34,246 bases of DNA from Pseudomonadota bacterium (GTDB lineage: Bacteria; Pseudomonadota; Alphaproteobacteria; UBA8366). The position numbers and the translations under genes are program-made. Positions 17,316 through 24,924 of the stretch are shown piece by piece (the first letter of the stretch is position 1; the number at the start of each line of letters is the position of its first letter). Below the pieces are notes generated by a model, which was not told where the DNA came from, ran no database searches, and saw only the letters and a program-made list of their open reading frames with translations. The DNA is taken from NCBI GenBank assembly GCA_036339585.1, contig JAYZAS010000024.1, positions 1 through 34,246 of the forward strand. Reading direction: 5' to 3'.

Positions 17316-18325
17316 AAAAACTATCAGGGTTTCTCTCTGAAAAGGCTGAAGCAGGTAGTTGCCGCATAACTCAATTTGAGAAGATGAGTGGCGGGGCTAT
17401 ACAGGAAAATTATGCCCTTGATGTGACATTCGACGGTGGTCTTTTAAATGGGGCGCATGAATTGGTTTTGCGAACTGATGCGCCTTCGGTTGTTGAAGTA
17501 AGCCATTCCCGTGCCCATGAATTCCAGGTCCTCAAGAAGGCCTATGAAGCGGGTGTTATGGTGCCGGAACCTTTATGGGTCTGTTCAGATTCCTCTGTCT
17601 TTGGGCGTCCTTTCTACATAATGCGCAGGGTTAAAGGCGTTGCTGAGGGGCACATACTGGTCAAGGATGAAGCGGTCAAGACAAATGCGGAGGGGCTTCT
17701 TGAGCACTTGGGAGGTCAGCTCGCTAAAATCCACTCAATCACGCCAGGCAGCCATTCTTTTGATTTCCTTAAAATTCCTGATCCGACGCCAGCAGCAGCT
17801 GGAGTTGAATTTTTTAGAGAGTGTCTAGATAGATTGCCTGAAGCCTACCCAACAATTGAATGGGGTTTGCGTTGGCTCGAATTAAATGCGCCCGAAAATA
17901 TGATTTTGGTTCTAAATCATCGTGATTATCGTGTAGGTAATCTGATGCTCGATAATGGAGTTCTTACGGGAATTCTGGATTGGGAGTTTGCTGATTGGAG
18001 TGATTTTCACGAAGATATTGGATGGTTTTGTGCGCGCTGTTGGCGCTTTGGAAACTTCGGTCTGGAGGCTGGGGGTATAGGGTCGCGCGAAGCATTTTAC
18101 CGGGGCTATACTGAGGTAAGTGGGAGGAGTATTGATCCGGCCCAGGCTTTTTATTGGGAGACGTTTGCTCACATGCGTTGGGCGGTAATTGCTATTCAAC
18201 AAGGTGAACGGCATGTGTCTGGAGGAGAGGAATCCCTTCATTTAGCGCTTACCGGTCGGGTCTGCGCCGAGTTAGAATGGGAGTTGCTTCGGATGACTGA
18301 TCCTAAAAATAAACAAAGAGGTTGA
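17300..18325 (+). CDS. APH-family phosphotransferase (LvaA / ACAD10-11 kinase-domain-like)
   Basis: An aminoglycoside-phosphotransferase-fold kinase of 341 residues. The glycine-rich loop region is MSGGAIQENYALDV, the catalytic loop LNHRDYRVGNLMLDNG fits HxDxxxxN (Asp about 209), and the metal-binding LDWEFADWSDFHEDIGWF follows at about 226. The closest functional comparison is the kinase half of ACAD10/11 and bacterial LvaA, which phosphorylate 4-hydroxyacyl-CoA. Drug resistance is unlikely in this context. The start appears to be TTG 17300, within the ACAD gene, since the fold needs about 28 residues before the Gly loop; the next Met is inside that loop. The DUF6285 gene begins 1 nt after its stop. 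Confidence 0.85.
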   Translation: MALGLEKLSGFLSEKAEAGSCRITQFEKMSGGAIQENYALDVTFDGGLLNGAHELVLRTDAPSVVEVSHSRAHEFQVLKKAYEAGVMVPEPLWVCSDSSVFGRPFYIMRRVKGVAEGHILVKDEAVKTNAEGLLEHLGGQLAKIHSITPGSHSFDFLKIPDPTPAAAGVEFFRECLDRLPEAYPTIEWGLRWLELNAPENMILVLNHRDYRVGNLMLDNGVLTGILDWEFADWSDFHEDIGWFCARCWRFGNFGLEAGGIGSREAFYRGYTEVSGRSIDPAQAFYWETFAHMRWAVIAIQQGERHVSGGEESLHLALTGRVCAELEWELLRMTDPKNKQRG

Positions 18326-18326
18326 T

Positions 18327-18698
18327 GTGGAACGTAATAGTCCAACCGCTAAGGATTTGCTGGAGACAGCAATATCTCTCTTGCGTAATCAGGTCCTCCC
18401 GAATACGCCAACTTCACAAAAATTGAATCTGCTTATGATTTCCAGCGCCATGGCCATTGCAGCTCGTGAATTAAACGGATCGATTGAGCTTGAGGTAACG
18501 ACTATATCAAATTTAAAGAGGCTTTATCCCAACGAGATGCGCGCGGATTTCGCTGAATTAAAGAGTATTCTTTCTTCTGATATTCGATCTGGTAAATTTG
18601 ATGACAGTGATGCGGTCTACTCAGTGCTTGTAGAAAATACCCGAAGGCGTCTTGAAATAAGTAATCCTCGGCATCTGAAATATTCCGAAAGCAAATAA
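18327..18698 (+). CDS. DUF6285 protein, probable kinase partner (LvaB-like)
   Basis: A small helical protein of 123 residues with the DUF6285 pattern: a leading AKDLLETAISLLRNQVLPN, central MISSAMAIAARELNGSIELE, and a C-terminal RRRLEISNPRHLKY. In the P. putida lva operon the small LvaB protein is needed with LvaA for phosphorylation of 4-hydroxyvaleryl-CoA; this gene has the matching size and lies directly after the kinase. The GTG start at 18327 has AGAGG 7 nt upstream. It is the last gene of the operon; no clear terminator hairpin follows. Confidence 0.8.
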   Translation: MERNSPTAKDLLETAISLLRNQVLPNTPTSQKLNLLMISSAMAIAARELNGSIELEVTTISNLKRLYPNEMRADFAELKSILSSDIRSGKFDDSDAVYSVLVENTRRRLEISNPRHLKYSESK

Positions 18699-18853
18699 AA
18701 AGGATACTGCTGTTTTATTGCGTATTTTTTCTTGCGTAATTAATCCGGCTACCCCTACATCTGTCACCAACAAACACCGATATCAAATAATTATTCCTTT
18801 TGTCTAAATTATTTATCAGCGATATTTTTTACAAAGGCGATGTGGGAGGACCT

Positions 18854-19798
18854 ATGGAAAAAAAAATGTCAAAGCAATTACGCGACCTTGTCGAGCAGCC
18901 AGGTATTCTGGTCAAGCCGGGTGCTTATAATGCACTGAGTGCCAAAATTATTGAGGCGGCAGGGTTTCAGTGTTGTGGCATCTCTGGGTATGCAGTTTCC
19001 GTAAGTCTACTAGGAAAACCGGATGTCGGACTTGTAACATTGAATGAGCTTGCAATGGTCACTAATTATGTGACCAGTTCAGTCAACATCCCAGTTCTCG
19101 TAGATGTGGATACAGGATTTGGTAACGCCATAAATGTTATGCGGACAACTGAAGATTTTATTAAGGCCGGTGCGGCAGCTATTCATATGGAAGATCAGGT
19201 AGCGCCAAAAAGGTGCGGTCATGTTGCTGGAAAAGAGGTGATATCCATAGAAGAGGCGGTTGGTAAGTACCGTGCTGCAGCTAAAGTTCGGGACGAAATG
19301 GATTCGGATTTTCTATTGGTAGCTCGCACCGATGCGCGCGGTGTAGCGGGAGGGACATTGGATGACGTAATCACTCGGGCCAAGGCCTATGCCGAGGCTG
19401 GAGCGGATATGATTTTTCCCGAGGGTCTGGTGTCTGAAGAGGAAATTGAACGTGTGTGCCAAGAGGTTTCAGTGCCTATTCACTATAATCGCACCGGTGT
19501 TTCCCCGATGATCTCGAAGGAGAAACTCAGATCATATGGCGTCAAAATGGTCAGCAATGCTACCGGAGCGCTTCGAACAACTGCTCGTGCTATCTGGGAT
19601 TATATGCACGATTTTTCGGAAGGCGACGTGGATTATGTGCAACAATTTCTGTCCGAAGGCAAAGACCACCCTACAGGAGACCTTCACTCATTTGTGGGCT
19701 TTCCTGACATAAAGGCATTAGAGAAGGAGTATCTCCCCTCCGAGGATGTGCTGAAAAAATACGAGGGTTCTTTGGGTTTTCAGCCTAAGCCTGATTAA
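18854..19798 (+). CDS. Isocitrate lyase / PEP mutase family protein (methylisocitrate-lyase-like)
   Basis: A 314-residue TIM-barrel protein of the ICL/PEPM superfamily. LVDVDTGFGNAINV carries metal-binding acidic residues. HMEDQVAPKRCGH contains the KxCGH loop (about residues 118-122) whose Cys is the acid catalyst in C-C lyases, so a lyase (2-methylisocitrate, 2,3-dimethylmalate or oxaloacetate decarboxylase type) is more likely than a phosphonomutase. VARTDARGVAGG and PEGLVSEEEIERV complete the barrel. Start ATG 18854 is preferred because GGGAGG lies 4 nt upstream; an upstream TTG at 18800 would add a non-conserved extension. It lies 155 nt after the DUF6285 gene and converges on the TauD gene with a 4-nt stop overlap. 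Confidence 0.88.
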   Translation: MEKKMSKQLRDLVEQPGILVKPGAYNALSAKIIEAAGFQCCGISGYAVSVSLLGKPDVGLVTLNELAMVTNYVTSSVNIPVLVDVDTGFGNAINVMRTTEDFIKAGAAAIHMEDQVAPKRCGHVAGKEVISIEEAVGKYRAAAKVRDEMDSDFLLVARTDARGVAGGTLDDVITRAKAYAEAGADMIFPEGLVSEEEIERVCQEVSVPIHYNRTGVSPMISKEKLRSYGVKMVSNATGALRTTARAIWDYMHDFSEGDVDYVQQFLSEGKDHPTGDLHSFVGFPDIKALEKEYLPSEDVLKKYEGSLGFQPKPD

Positions 19799-20685
19799 AA
19801 CGGTACGTCCCCCTTAATTAGTAACTTGTGCACGCGACGCCTATACCCGTGATAATCGTTCAACGCAAAATGAAGGCAACAGCGATTATCCCACATAGTA
19901 ATGGTGCCGACCTCCCATTTTATTCTGCACGTATGATGAAGCTGGCCATTGTGAGTTTTCAAGTAATCCAGAAGTGCCGCACTTTCATCTTTTGTCCAGC
20001 CTGCAATTCGCTCCGTATGAGAACCCACATATAAAACTTTTCGCCCCGTTTCCGGATGTGTTCGAATGATAGGATGCTCCGAAATAGTAACAGCATCACC
20101 TGGGTCGATTTGGGGTATTGTCCCCACACCAGCTTTTTGACGTTCCATCCGAGTTAGGCCGGTAGGGTGATTTTTGCTATCGCCATTATTTACGCCCTTT
20201 AAGCCGGCTAGTGTTTCTTTCATGCCATCAGATAAAGTCTCATAGCCAAGATAGGTGCTTGAGAATGAGGTATCGCCTCCATGAGGCGGCATTTCATGCG
20301 CATATAGCATTGTCATTTTGGCTGGCTCCGGCCTGTATTGCTGGTCCGTGTGCCAGCGCCCACCATTATTGAGGGTTTCATCCTCTGTTTTCAGAATCTC
20401 CGTAATTTCCGGATGACCCTCGATCGACTTGTTGAACACATGCGGCTGTAACTCACCAAAGCGGCGGCCAAATTCTTTTTGTTGCTCTGGGGTCAGTTTT
20501 TGACCTCTAATTGCTAGGACTTGGTATTGTAGCCAGGCCGCGTAAAGATCATCAAATGTTTCTTCATCAAGGTTATTAACATCTACACCAACGACTTCAG
20601 CGCCCAGCGCTCCCGCAATGGGAGTTAATTCGAACCGGTCGTAAGCCCGGTTTTCAAAGGATATTTTTCCTGCTGCTTCTGTCAT
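19795..20685 (-). CDS. TauD/TfdA family Fe(II)/2-oxoglutarate-dependent dioxygenase
   Basis: A 296-residue dioxygenase. The iron ligands are visible: His and Asp of WHTDQQYRPEPAKMT (about residues 112-116), and a distal His in WDNRCCLHFALNDYHGYRRR (about 273), with the 2-oxoglutarate-binding Arg in the following RRR. PLAGALGAEVVGVD-type residues at the N-terminus (TPIAGALGAEVVGVDV) match the family. Substrates in this family include taurine, alkyl sulfates, 2,4-D and other acids; the present one cannot be named. GGAGGAC lies 5 nt before ATG 20683-20685. It is a single gene, divergent from hemH and convergent with the lyase gene. Confidence 0.9.
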   Translation of the reverse strand: MTEAAGKISFENRAYDRFELTPIAGALGAEVVGVDVNNLDEETFDDLYAAWLQYQVLAIRGQKLTPEQQKEFGRRFGELQPHVFNKSIEGHPEITEILKTEDETLNNGGRWHTDQQYRPEPAKMTMLYAHEMPPHGGDTSFSSTYLGYETLSDGMKETLAGLKGVNNGDSKNHPTGLTRMERQKAGVGTIPQIDPGDAVTISEHPIIRTHPETGRKVLYVGSHTERIAGWTKDESAALLDYLKTHNGQLHHTCRIKWEVGTITMWDNRCCLHFALNDYHGYRRRVHKLLIKGDVPF

Positions 20686-20781
20686 CTTTGTCCTCCGCCT
20701 ATAGATAAAATTTGATAGCTAGTAACCCTACAACTCAAATCTCCATTATATTCTAGCATCAAAAGCAAATTTTTTTAATAT

Positions 20782-20811
20782 AGGAGAAGCAAGGACAATA
20801 TTCCTGCTTTC
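20782..20811 (+). promoter_or_regulatory. hemH leader: ribosome site followed by a small hairpin
   Basis: AGGAG at 20782-20786 is too far (26 nt) from the hemH ATG to act normally. Between them lies a stem: AAGC-a-AGGA (20787-20795) pairs with TCCT-GCTT (20802-20809) around a 6-nt loop. Folding would bring the ribosome site close to the start codon. This is an inference from sequence only. Confidence 0.3.
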
Positions 20812-20812
20812 T

Positions 20813-21865
20813 ATGGCAACTACGAAGGGACTGCGCTATTTAAATCTTATGGATGAAAAGCACCCCATAATACCGAGTTCTAAGGTTGGAATTTTGATCA
20901 TTAACTTGGGGACCCCTGACAGCACGGGCTATTGGGATGTTAGACGTTATTTAAGCGAATTTCTGAGTGATCGACGCGTTATTGAGATGAGCCCATTACT
21001 CTGGCAACCCATTCTTCAGGGAATAATATTGTCCATACGCCCGAGCCGAAGTGCAAAAGCTTATGAGAGAGTTTGGAACAACGCGGCCGATGAGTCACCA
21101 CTTCGCACTATCACCCGCGATCAGGCAAGACGCCTTGCGTCCCTGATGGACGATCATTTAGTCGTGGATTGGGCCATGCGTTACGGATCACCATCCATAG
21201 CTAAAAAGCTTTCAGAGTTTAGAGATATGGGATGTGACCGTATATTGCTCGCGGCATTGTATCCCCAATATAGCGCCACCACGTCGGCAACAGCTTATGA
21301 TAAAGCTTTTGATGCGCTTAAAAAAATGCGTTGGCAACCCGCTATCCGTACTTTGCCTCCTTACCACGATGATCCAGCCTACATTAGTGCATTGAAGACA
21401 TCGGTGGAAAAACACTTATCGGATTTAGAATGGGAACCCGACGTAATTTTAACGTCTTTTCATGGTCTTCCGGTGAAATATTTTCGGGCGGGAGACCCAT
21501 ATCATTGTCATGCTGCAAAAACATCAAGATTGCTCGGTGAGAGTCTTGGCCTGAGCACCGATAAAATTAAGCTGACTTTTCAGTCTCGGTTTGGTCCCGC
21601 TGCATGGTTGGAACCTTACACGGATGAGGTGCTTGCTCAGCTAGCAGAATCTGGGAAAAAAAATATCGTGGTTATAACACCAGGATTTTCAGCGGATTGC
21701 CTCGAGACATTGGATGAAATTGAAAATGAAAGCCGCGCTCATTTTATTCGTGCTGGCGGAAAGAATTTTTCGGTTATTCCTTGTTTGAATGCGAGTGACG
21801 AAAGTATCGCTATGTTAGCAAAAATTTTAAGCCGCGAATTAGAAGGTTGGTGTATTTCGAACTGA
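20813..21865 (+). CDS. hemH: Ferrochelatase
   Basis: HemH inserts Fe(II) into protoporphyrin IX, the last step of protoheme synthesis, at the inner membrane. The 350-residue protein has ILIINLGTPDS at the start, the proximal WNNAADESPLRTITRDQA, LYPQYSATTSATAYD, the catalytic His in TSFHGLPVKYF (about residue 216), FQSRFGPAAWLEPYT, and the conserved acidic PGFSADCLETLDEIE (about 290-303). No C-terminal Cys cluster is evident. The start is uncertain: ATG 20813 has no close ribosome site unless a leader hairpin folds, and ATG 20849 (MDEKHP) is possible. It is divergent from the TauD gene. Confidence 0.96.
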   Translation: MATTKGLRYLNLMDEKHPIIPSSKVGILIINLGTPDSTGYWDVRRYLSEFLSDRRVIEMSPLLWQPILQGIILSIRPSRSAKAYERVWNNAADESPLRTITRDQARRLASLMDDHLVVDWAMRYGSPSIAKKLSEFRDMGCDRILLAALYPQYSATTSATAYDKAFDALKKMRWQPAIRTLPPYHDDPAYISALKTSVEKHLSDLEWEPDVILTSFHGLPVKYFRAGDPYHCHAAKTSRLLGESLGLSTDKIKLTFQSRFGPAAWLEPYTDEVLAQLAESGKKNIVVITPGFSADCLETLDEIENESRAHFIRAGGKNFSVIPCLNASDESIAMLAKILSRELEGWCISN

Positions 21866-21959
21866 CCAGCTCTATTTCGATTGTATATTCGTTGTGGAGT
21901 GTGTGTACTGAATGAAAGAAGGTCCCCAAGAAAAATCAGTAGATTATATGCCGTCTTGT

Positions 21960-22280
21960 TTACAATTGCCTTTTCAATTTACTTTTGCATCGCAGCCAGT
22001 AGACCGTGAAAGCCAACAGTAAACCCGGTAGATTCAACAGTAGTCCAAACACCCAGTACGCCCGACGCCCTTTATCCAAGCATACCCTCTCAATACTCAC
22101 TAAAAATGTGAGAACGATTACAATTAAAACCAATGTAGTAGATAAATCATTTGTGCCTTCTGCATAGATAGCAAATGCACTGTATGTCCACACCATTCCG
22201 AGTACAAACAACACCATCCGCAGAGTAAAACCTTTCTTGTAGCGTTTCATTAGCTTATTTCGCGCATCCATTCCGAACAT
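21960..22280 (-). CDS. Small three-helix membrane protein, unknown function
   Basis: A 106-residue protein. A basic N-terminus (NKLMKRYKKGF) is followed by three hydrophobic segments: RMVLFVLGMVWTYSAFAIYA, TTLVLIVIVLTFLVSI, and WVFGLLLNLPGLLLAFTVYW. It ends in KSKLKRQL. I recognise no family. It starts 16 nt downstream of the D-2-hydroxyacid dehydrogenase stop and reads in the same direction, so the two are probably co-transcribed. The ATG at 22278-22280 has GGGATC at suitable distance; internal Met codons at residues 4 and 11 are alternatives. A transport or tether role is possible but unsupported. Confidence 0.6.
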   Translation of the reverse strand: MFGMDARNKLMKRYKKGFTLRMVLFVLGMVWTYSAFAIYAEGTNDLSTTLVLIVIVLTFLVSIERVCLDKGRRAYWVFGLLLNLPGLLLAFTVYWLRCKSKLKRQL

Positions 22281-22296
22281 ATTTTGATCCCAACCC

Positions 22297-23283
22297 CTAG
22301 TTTTGAAAGTCAGTATTAATTATGGCCAGAGGTTTCTCTCCGCGAGAAACCCTCTGAATATTTTCAAAGGCAAAAGCAATTCTTCTGTAGGAGGTGTCTA
22401 TAGTTGTTCCTGCCATATGGGGCGTCACCACTACGTTATCGCGATTGAATAATTTATTGTTGTTTGGAGTTGGCTCTTCTTCAAAGACATCCAATCCGGC
22501 ACCGGCGATCTGACCAACATCGAGCGCGTTGATGAGATCTGCCTCTACCGTTACCGGCCCCCGCGCCGTGCTGATAAATATCGCTGAATTTTTCATCTGC
22601 GAAAAAGCTTCCTTGTTCATCATGCCGCGTGTTGCATTGTTGAGAGGGGTATGAACGGTAATCACATCTGAAGTTTCAAGGAGTTTATTAAAGTTCATCT
22701 GGCTTGCCTTATATTCGTCCTTCACAGACTGCGAAATCTCAAGAGGATCAAAGAACGCCACGGTGGCCAGAAATCCATTAGCAATGCGTGCTACCTGTTG
22801 ACCGATATGACCGAAACCTACAATTCCTACTTGTTTGCCACGCAGTTCGCGCATTTCCAGTCCGTATCGGTGGCCGATCCATTCTCCGTTGTGGAGACCG
22901 TTATGATGGACCGGTAACTTTTTAAAGACTGAAAGCATGAGCATTATGGCGTGTTCGGCAACCGTCGGCGCGTTAGCGCCCCCATTATTGCAAATGGGAA
23001 TTCCCGCCTTCGTAAAAGCAGGAATATCAAAACGGTCAAAGCCTGCGCTCAATACCTGAAAAATTTTCGCCTTTGTCGCAACGTCAAAGTCGTCGAAGCC
23101 TCTGCCATAACAGATAAGATGGTCCGCATCGGCGACTAATGCCCTGCGTTCTTCATCGCTGTGTTCTTCTGGTGAAAACGTCAGTGTGTATCCGTTTGGC
23201 ACGGTGTTTAATGCGTGATCGACAATCTCTTGGGGGATGTGTCCAACACGATAGAGAAAGACGATTTTTTCTTCATTGCTCAT
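22297..23283 (-). CDS. D-isomer specific 2-hydroxyacid dehydrogenase, NAD(P)-dependent
   Basis: Family members reduce 2-oxo acids to D-2-hydroxy acids or do the reverse (glycerate, phosphoglycerate, lactate and related substrates). The 328-residue protein has the Rossmann motif VGIVGFGHIGQQVARI (about residues 148-163) and the catalytic triad: Arg in STARGPVTVEADLI, Glu in GLDVFEEEPTP, and His in VTPHMAGTT. NNGGANAPTVAEHAIMLML is the usual substrate-domain hinge. The exact substrate is not clear. ATG 23281-23283 is preferred over an upstream GTG because GGAG lies 6 nt before it. The small membrane protein gene follows in the same transcript. Confidence 0.9.
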   Translation of the reverse strand: MSNEEKIVFLYRVGHIPQEIVDHALNTVPNGYTLTFSPEEHSDEERRALVADADHLICYGRGFDDFDVATKAKIFQVLSAGFDRFDIPAFTKAGIPICNNGGANAPTVAEHAIMLMLSVFKKLPVHHNGLHNGEWIGHRYGLEMRELRGKQVGIVGFGHIGQQVARIANGFLATVAFFDPLEISQSVKDEYKASQMNFNKLLETSDVITVHTPLNNATRGMMNKEAFSQMKNSAIFISTARGPVTVEADLINALDVGQIAGAGLDVFEEEPTPNNNKLFNRDNVVVTPHMAGTTIDTSYRRIAFAFENIQRVSRGEKPLAIINTDFQN

Positions 23284-23424
23284 ATGAAACTCCACGGATA
23301 GGAAAAACTTACTGCAACTTTAAACGTTATTCGCTTTCCGAACCAGCTTGTTAAATTACTCTGCCTTTTTAAAATTAGCCAAACGCGCTAAAGGTTATGA
23401 GTGTTAATCAACAAGGATGTTACG

Positions 23425-24363
23425 ATGGGCCTTAAAATTGGTTATCTCTTGCCGACGCGTGAAAATATAATGGAAGGGCGTCCTGCTGCTGCGCCAATAC
23501 TCTCGCTTGCTGAAAAAGCAGAAAGTTTGGGGTACGATTCGATTTGGATAGGTGATTCCATACTTGCACGCCCAAGACATGATCCAATAACATTAATGGC
23601 TGCAGTTGCCGCTCGGACGTCTAAAGTAAAGATTGGTACGGCTGTTTTAATACCGATGCTTCGGAACCCAGTTGTACTGGCACATCAAATCGCAACCGTT
23701 GATCAAATATCGGAAGGAAGGATTGTCCTTGGAATGGGCATAGCCTCCGATGTGCCAAATATACGCGCAGAGTTTGAAGCATGCGGAGTTCCGTGGGAAA
23801 AAAGAGTTGGCCGTTTCTTAGAAGGTGTTAGGCTTTGCAAGGCTTTGTGGACTGGCGAAGAAGTTGATTGGAACGGAATTTGGAAGATACAGAAGGGTAT
23901 TATTGGTCCCACGCCGTATCAAAAAGGTGGTCCTCATATTTGGGGTGGAGGCGCAGTCCCGGGAGCTTTAAAGCGTGCCGCGCGTTATTTTGATGGTTGG
24001 TTTCCCACCGGACCTGACGCTGAAGGTTATGGTAAGCTGTTGAAAGAGGTGCGGCAGTTAACTGCAGCTGAGGGGCGTAATCCTGACGAGGTAACCGCCT
24101 CTATATATCTTACAATTGCCATTGATAATAACCCTCAAGTAGCAAACGAACGGATCGATGAATATTTATATAGCTATTACCATGCGCGGCCGGACATTCT
24201 CAAAAAGAGACAAGCATGTTTTGGAGGCACTATAGAGGGAGCTGTTGATTGGCTGCAGGAGTATGTTGAACAAGGCGCACAACATATTGTTCTCAGATTT
24301 GCTGGAGATCATGAAAATAACATTAGCAGATTAGCCAGGGTTAAAGAGAAGCTCAACGTGTGA
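23425..24363 (+). CDS. LLM class flavin-dependent (FMN or F420) oxidoreductase
   Basis: A 312-residue luciferase-like TIM barrel. It starts with MGLKIGYLLPTRE and has AEKAESLGYDSIWIGDSI, TLMAAVAARTSKVKIGTAV, the PVVLAHQIATVDQISEGR signature, GMGIASDVPN, and VGRFLEGVRLCKALWTGEEV. These features are shared by F420-dependent reductases and FMN monooxygenases; the cofactor cannot be assigned with confidence. ATG 23425 has AAGGA about 8 nt upstream and gives the normal N-terminus. The stop TGA overlaps by one base the first possible ATG of the coiled-coil gene, and the cyclase follows that, so the three appear to be one operon. Confidence 0.88.
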   Translation: MGLKIGYLLPTRENIMEGRPAAAPILSLAEKAESLGYDSIWIGDSILARPRHDPITLMAAVAARTSKVKIGTAVLIPMLRNPVVLAHQIATVDQISEGRIVLGMGIASDVPNIRAEFEACGVPWEKRVGRFLEGVRLCKALWTGEEVDWNGIWKIQKGIIGPTPYQKGGPHIWGGGAVPGALKRAARYFDGWFPTGPDAEGYGKLLKEVRQLTAAEGRNPDEVTASIYLTIAIDNNPQVANERIDEYLYSYYHARPDILKKRQACFGGTIEGAVDWLQEYVEQGAQHIVLRFAGDHENNISRLARVKEKLNV

Positions 24364-24389
24364 TGGTCGTTCAGCAAAAAGGTGTCAGC

Positions 24390-24914
24390 ATGGAGGAGGC
24401 TCTGCGCGAGTCGCAGCTTGATGGTGCCCGTTTGCGTGAAACAATAAAAATTCTGCGAGATGAATTGGAAAGCCTTCAGCATGATAATGAACGCAATATT
24501 CAAAATATCTATGCCAAGAATGCCGATGAGATACGACAGCTTAAAGATACCATAGTGTGTCTACGCGAGAGCCTTGAAAATATTCAATTTGAAAAGGCTT
24601 CCGAAGCTCAATCGGCCGCACAGGGTTTTTCCGATGAAATCAGACAGTTGCGAAAAACAGTTTCAACCCTGCGTGATGAATTAGAGAGCCTCAGCTACGA
24701 AAAAGACACAGCAGTTCAAAATACAATTCAAAGTTCTGCGGACGAGATCCGACAATTGAAAAAAACAGTGTCAACGCTTCGCGACACGCTTGAAAGTCAA
24801 AAATTTGAATACGAAGCAAAAATACAAAAAATATCGGTCGAAATGTCCGATGAGAAAAGTCAACTGAAGAAAACTATTTCATCACTACGAGAAAAACTCG
24901 AAAAGAAATCCTGA
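24390..24914 (+). CDS. Coiled-coil protein made of tandem 36-residue repeats
   Basis: A 174-residue, highly charged, all-helical protein with no signal peptide, membrane segment or known domain. After about ten residues it consists of one 35-residue unit, three exact 36-residue units and a 21-residue partial unit. Each unit opens with DEIRQLKKTVSTLRDELES or a close variant and has a more divergent second half. Leu and Ile spacing is that of a long coiled coil. ATG 24390 has AAGGTG upstream; ATG 24363, overlapping the LLM stop, would add nine residues. The cyclase starts 10 nt after its stop with a strong GGAGG, so the two are probably co-translated. A scaffold or partner for the cyclase is a reasonable but unproven idea. 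Confidence 0.8.
   Translation: MEEALRESQLDGARLRETIKILRDELESLQHDNERNIQNIYAKNADEIRQLKDTIVCLRESLENIQFEKASEAQSAAQGFSDEIRQLRKTVSTLRDELESLSYEKDTAVQNTIQSSADEIRQLKKTVSTLRDTLESQKFEYEAKIQKISVEMSDEKSQLKKTISSLREKLEKKS
24420..24911 (+). repeat. 108-nt tandem coding repeat, 4.6 units
   Basis: Units: 24420-24524 (105 nt), 24525-24632, 24633-24740, 24741-24848, and partial 24849-24911. Each begins with codons for Asp-(Glu)-x-Arg/Ser-Gln-Leu. The first half of each unit is well kept at protein level while synonymous sites differ, which points to old duplications under selection. Confidence 0.85.
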
Positions 24915-24924
24915 GGAGGCACCA

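Noticed and set aside
17300-18325. APH-fold kinase as an antibiotic-resistance gene
   Set aside because: The gene is embedded in an acyl-CoA operon between an ACAD and a DUF6285 gene, matching ACAD10/11 and LvaA rather than resistance enzymes.
21912-22022. 36-codon rightward frame (MKEGPQEKSVDY...) after hemH
   Set aside because: It lies antisense to the 3' end of the small membrane protein gene and shows no recognisable feature.
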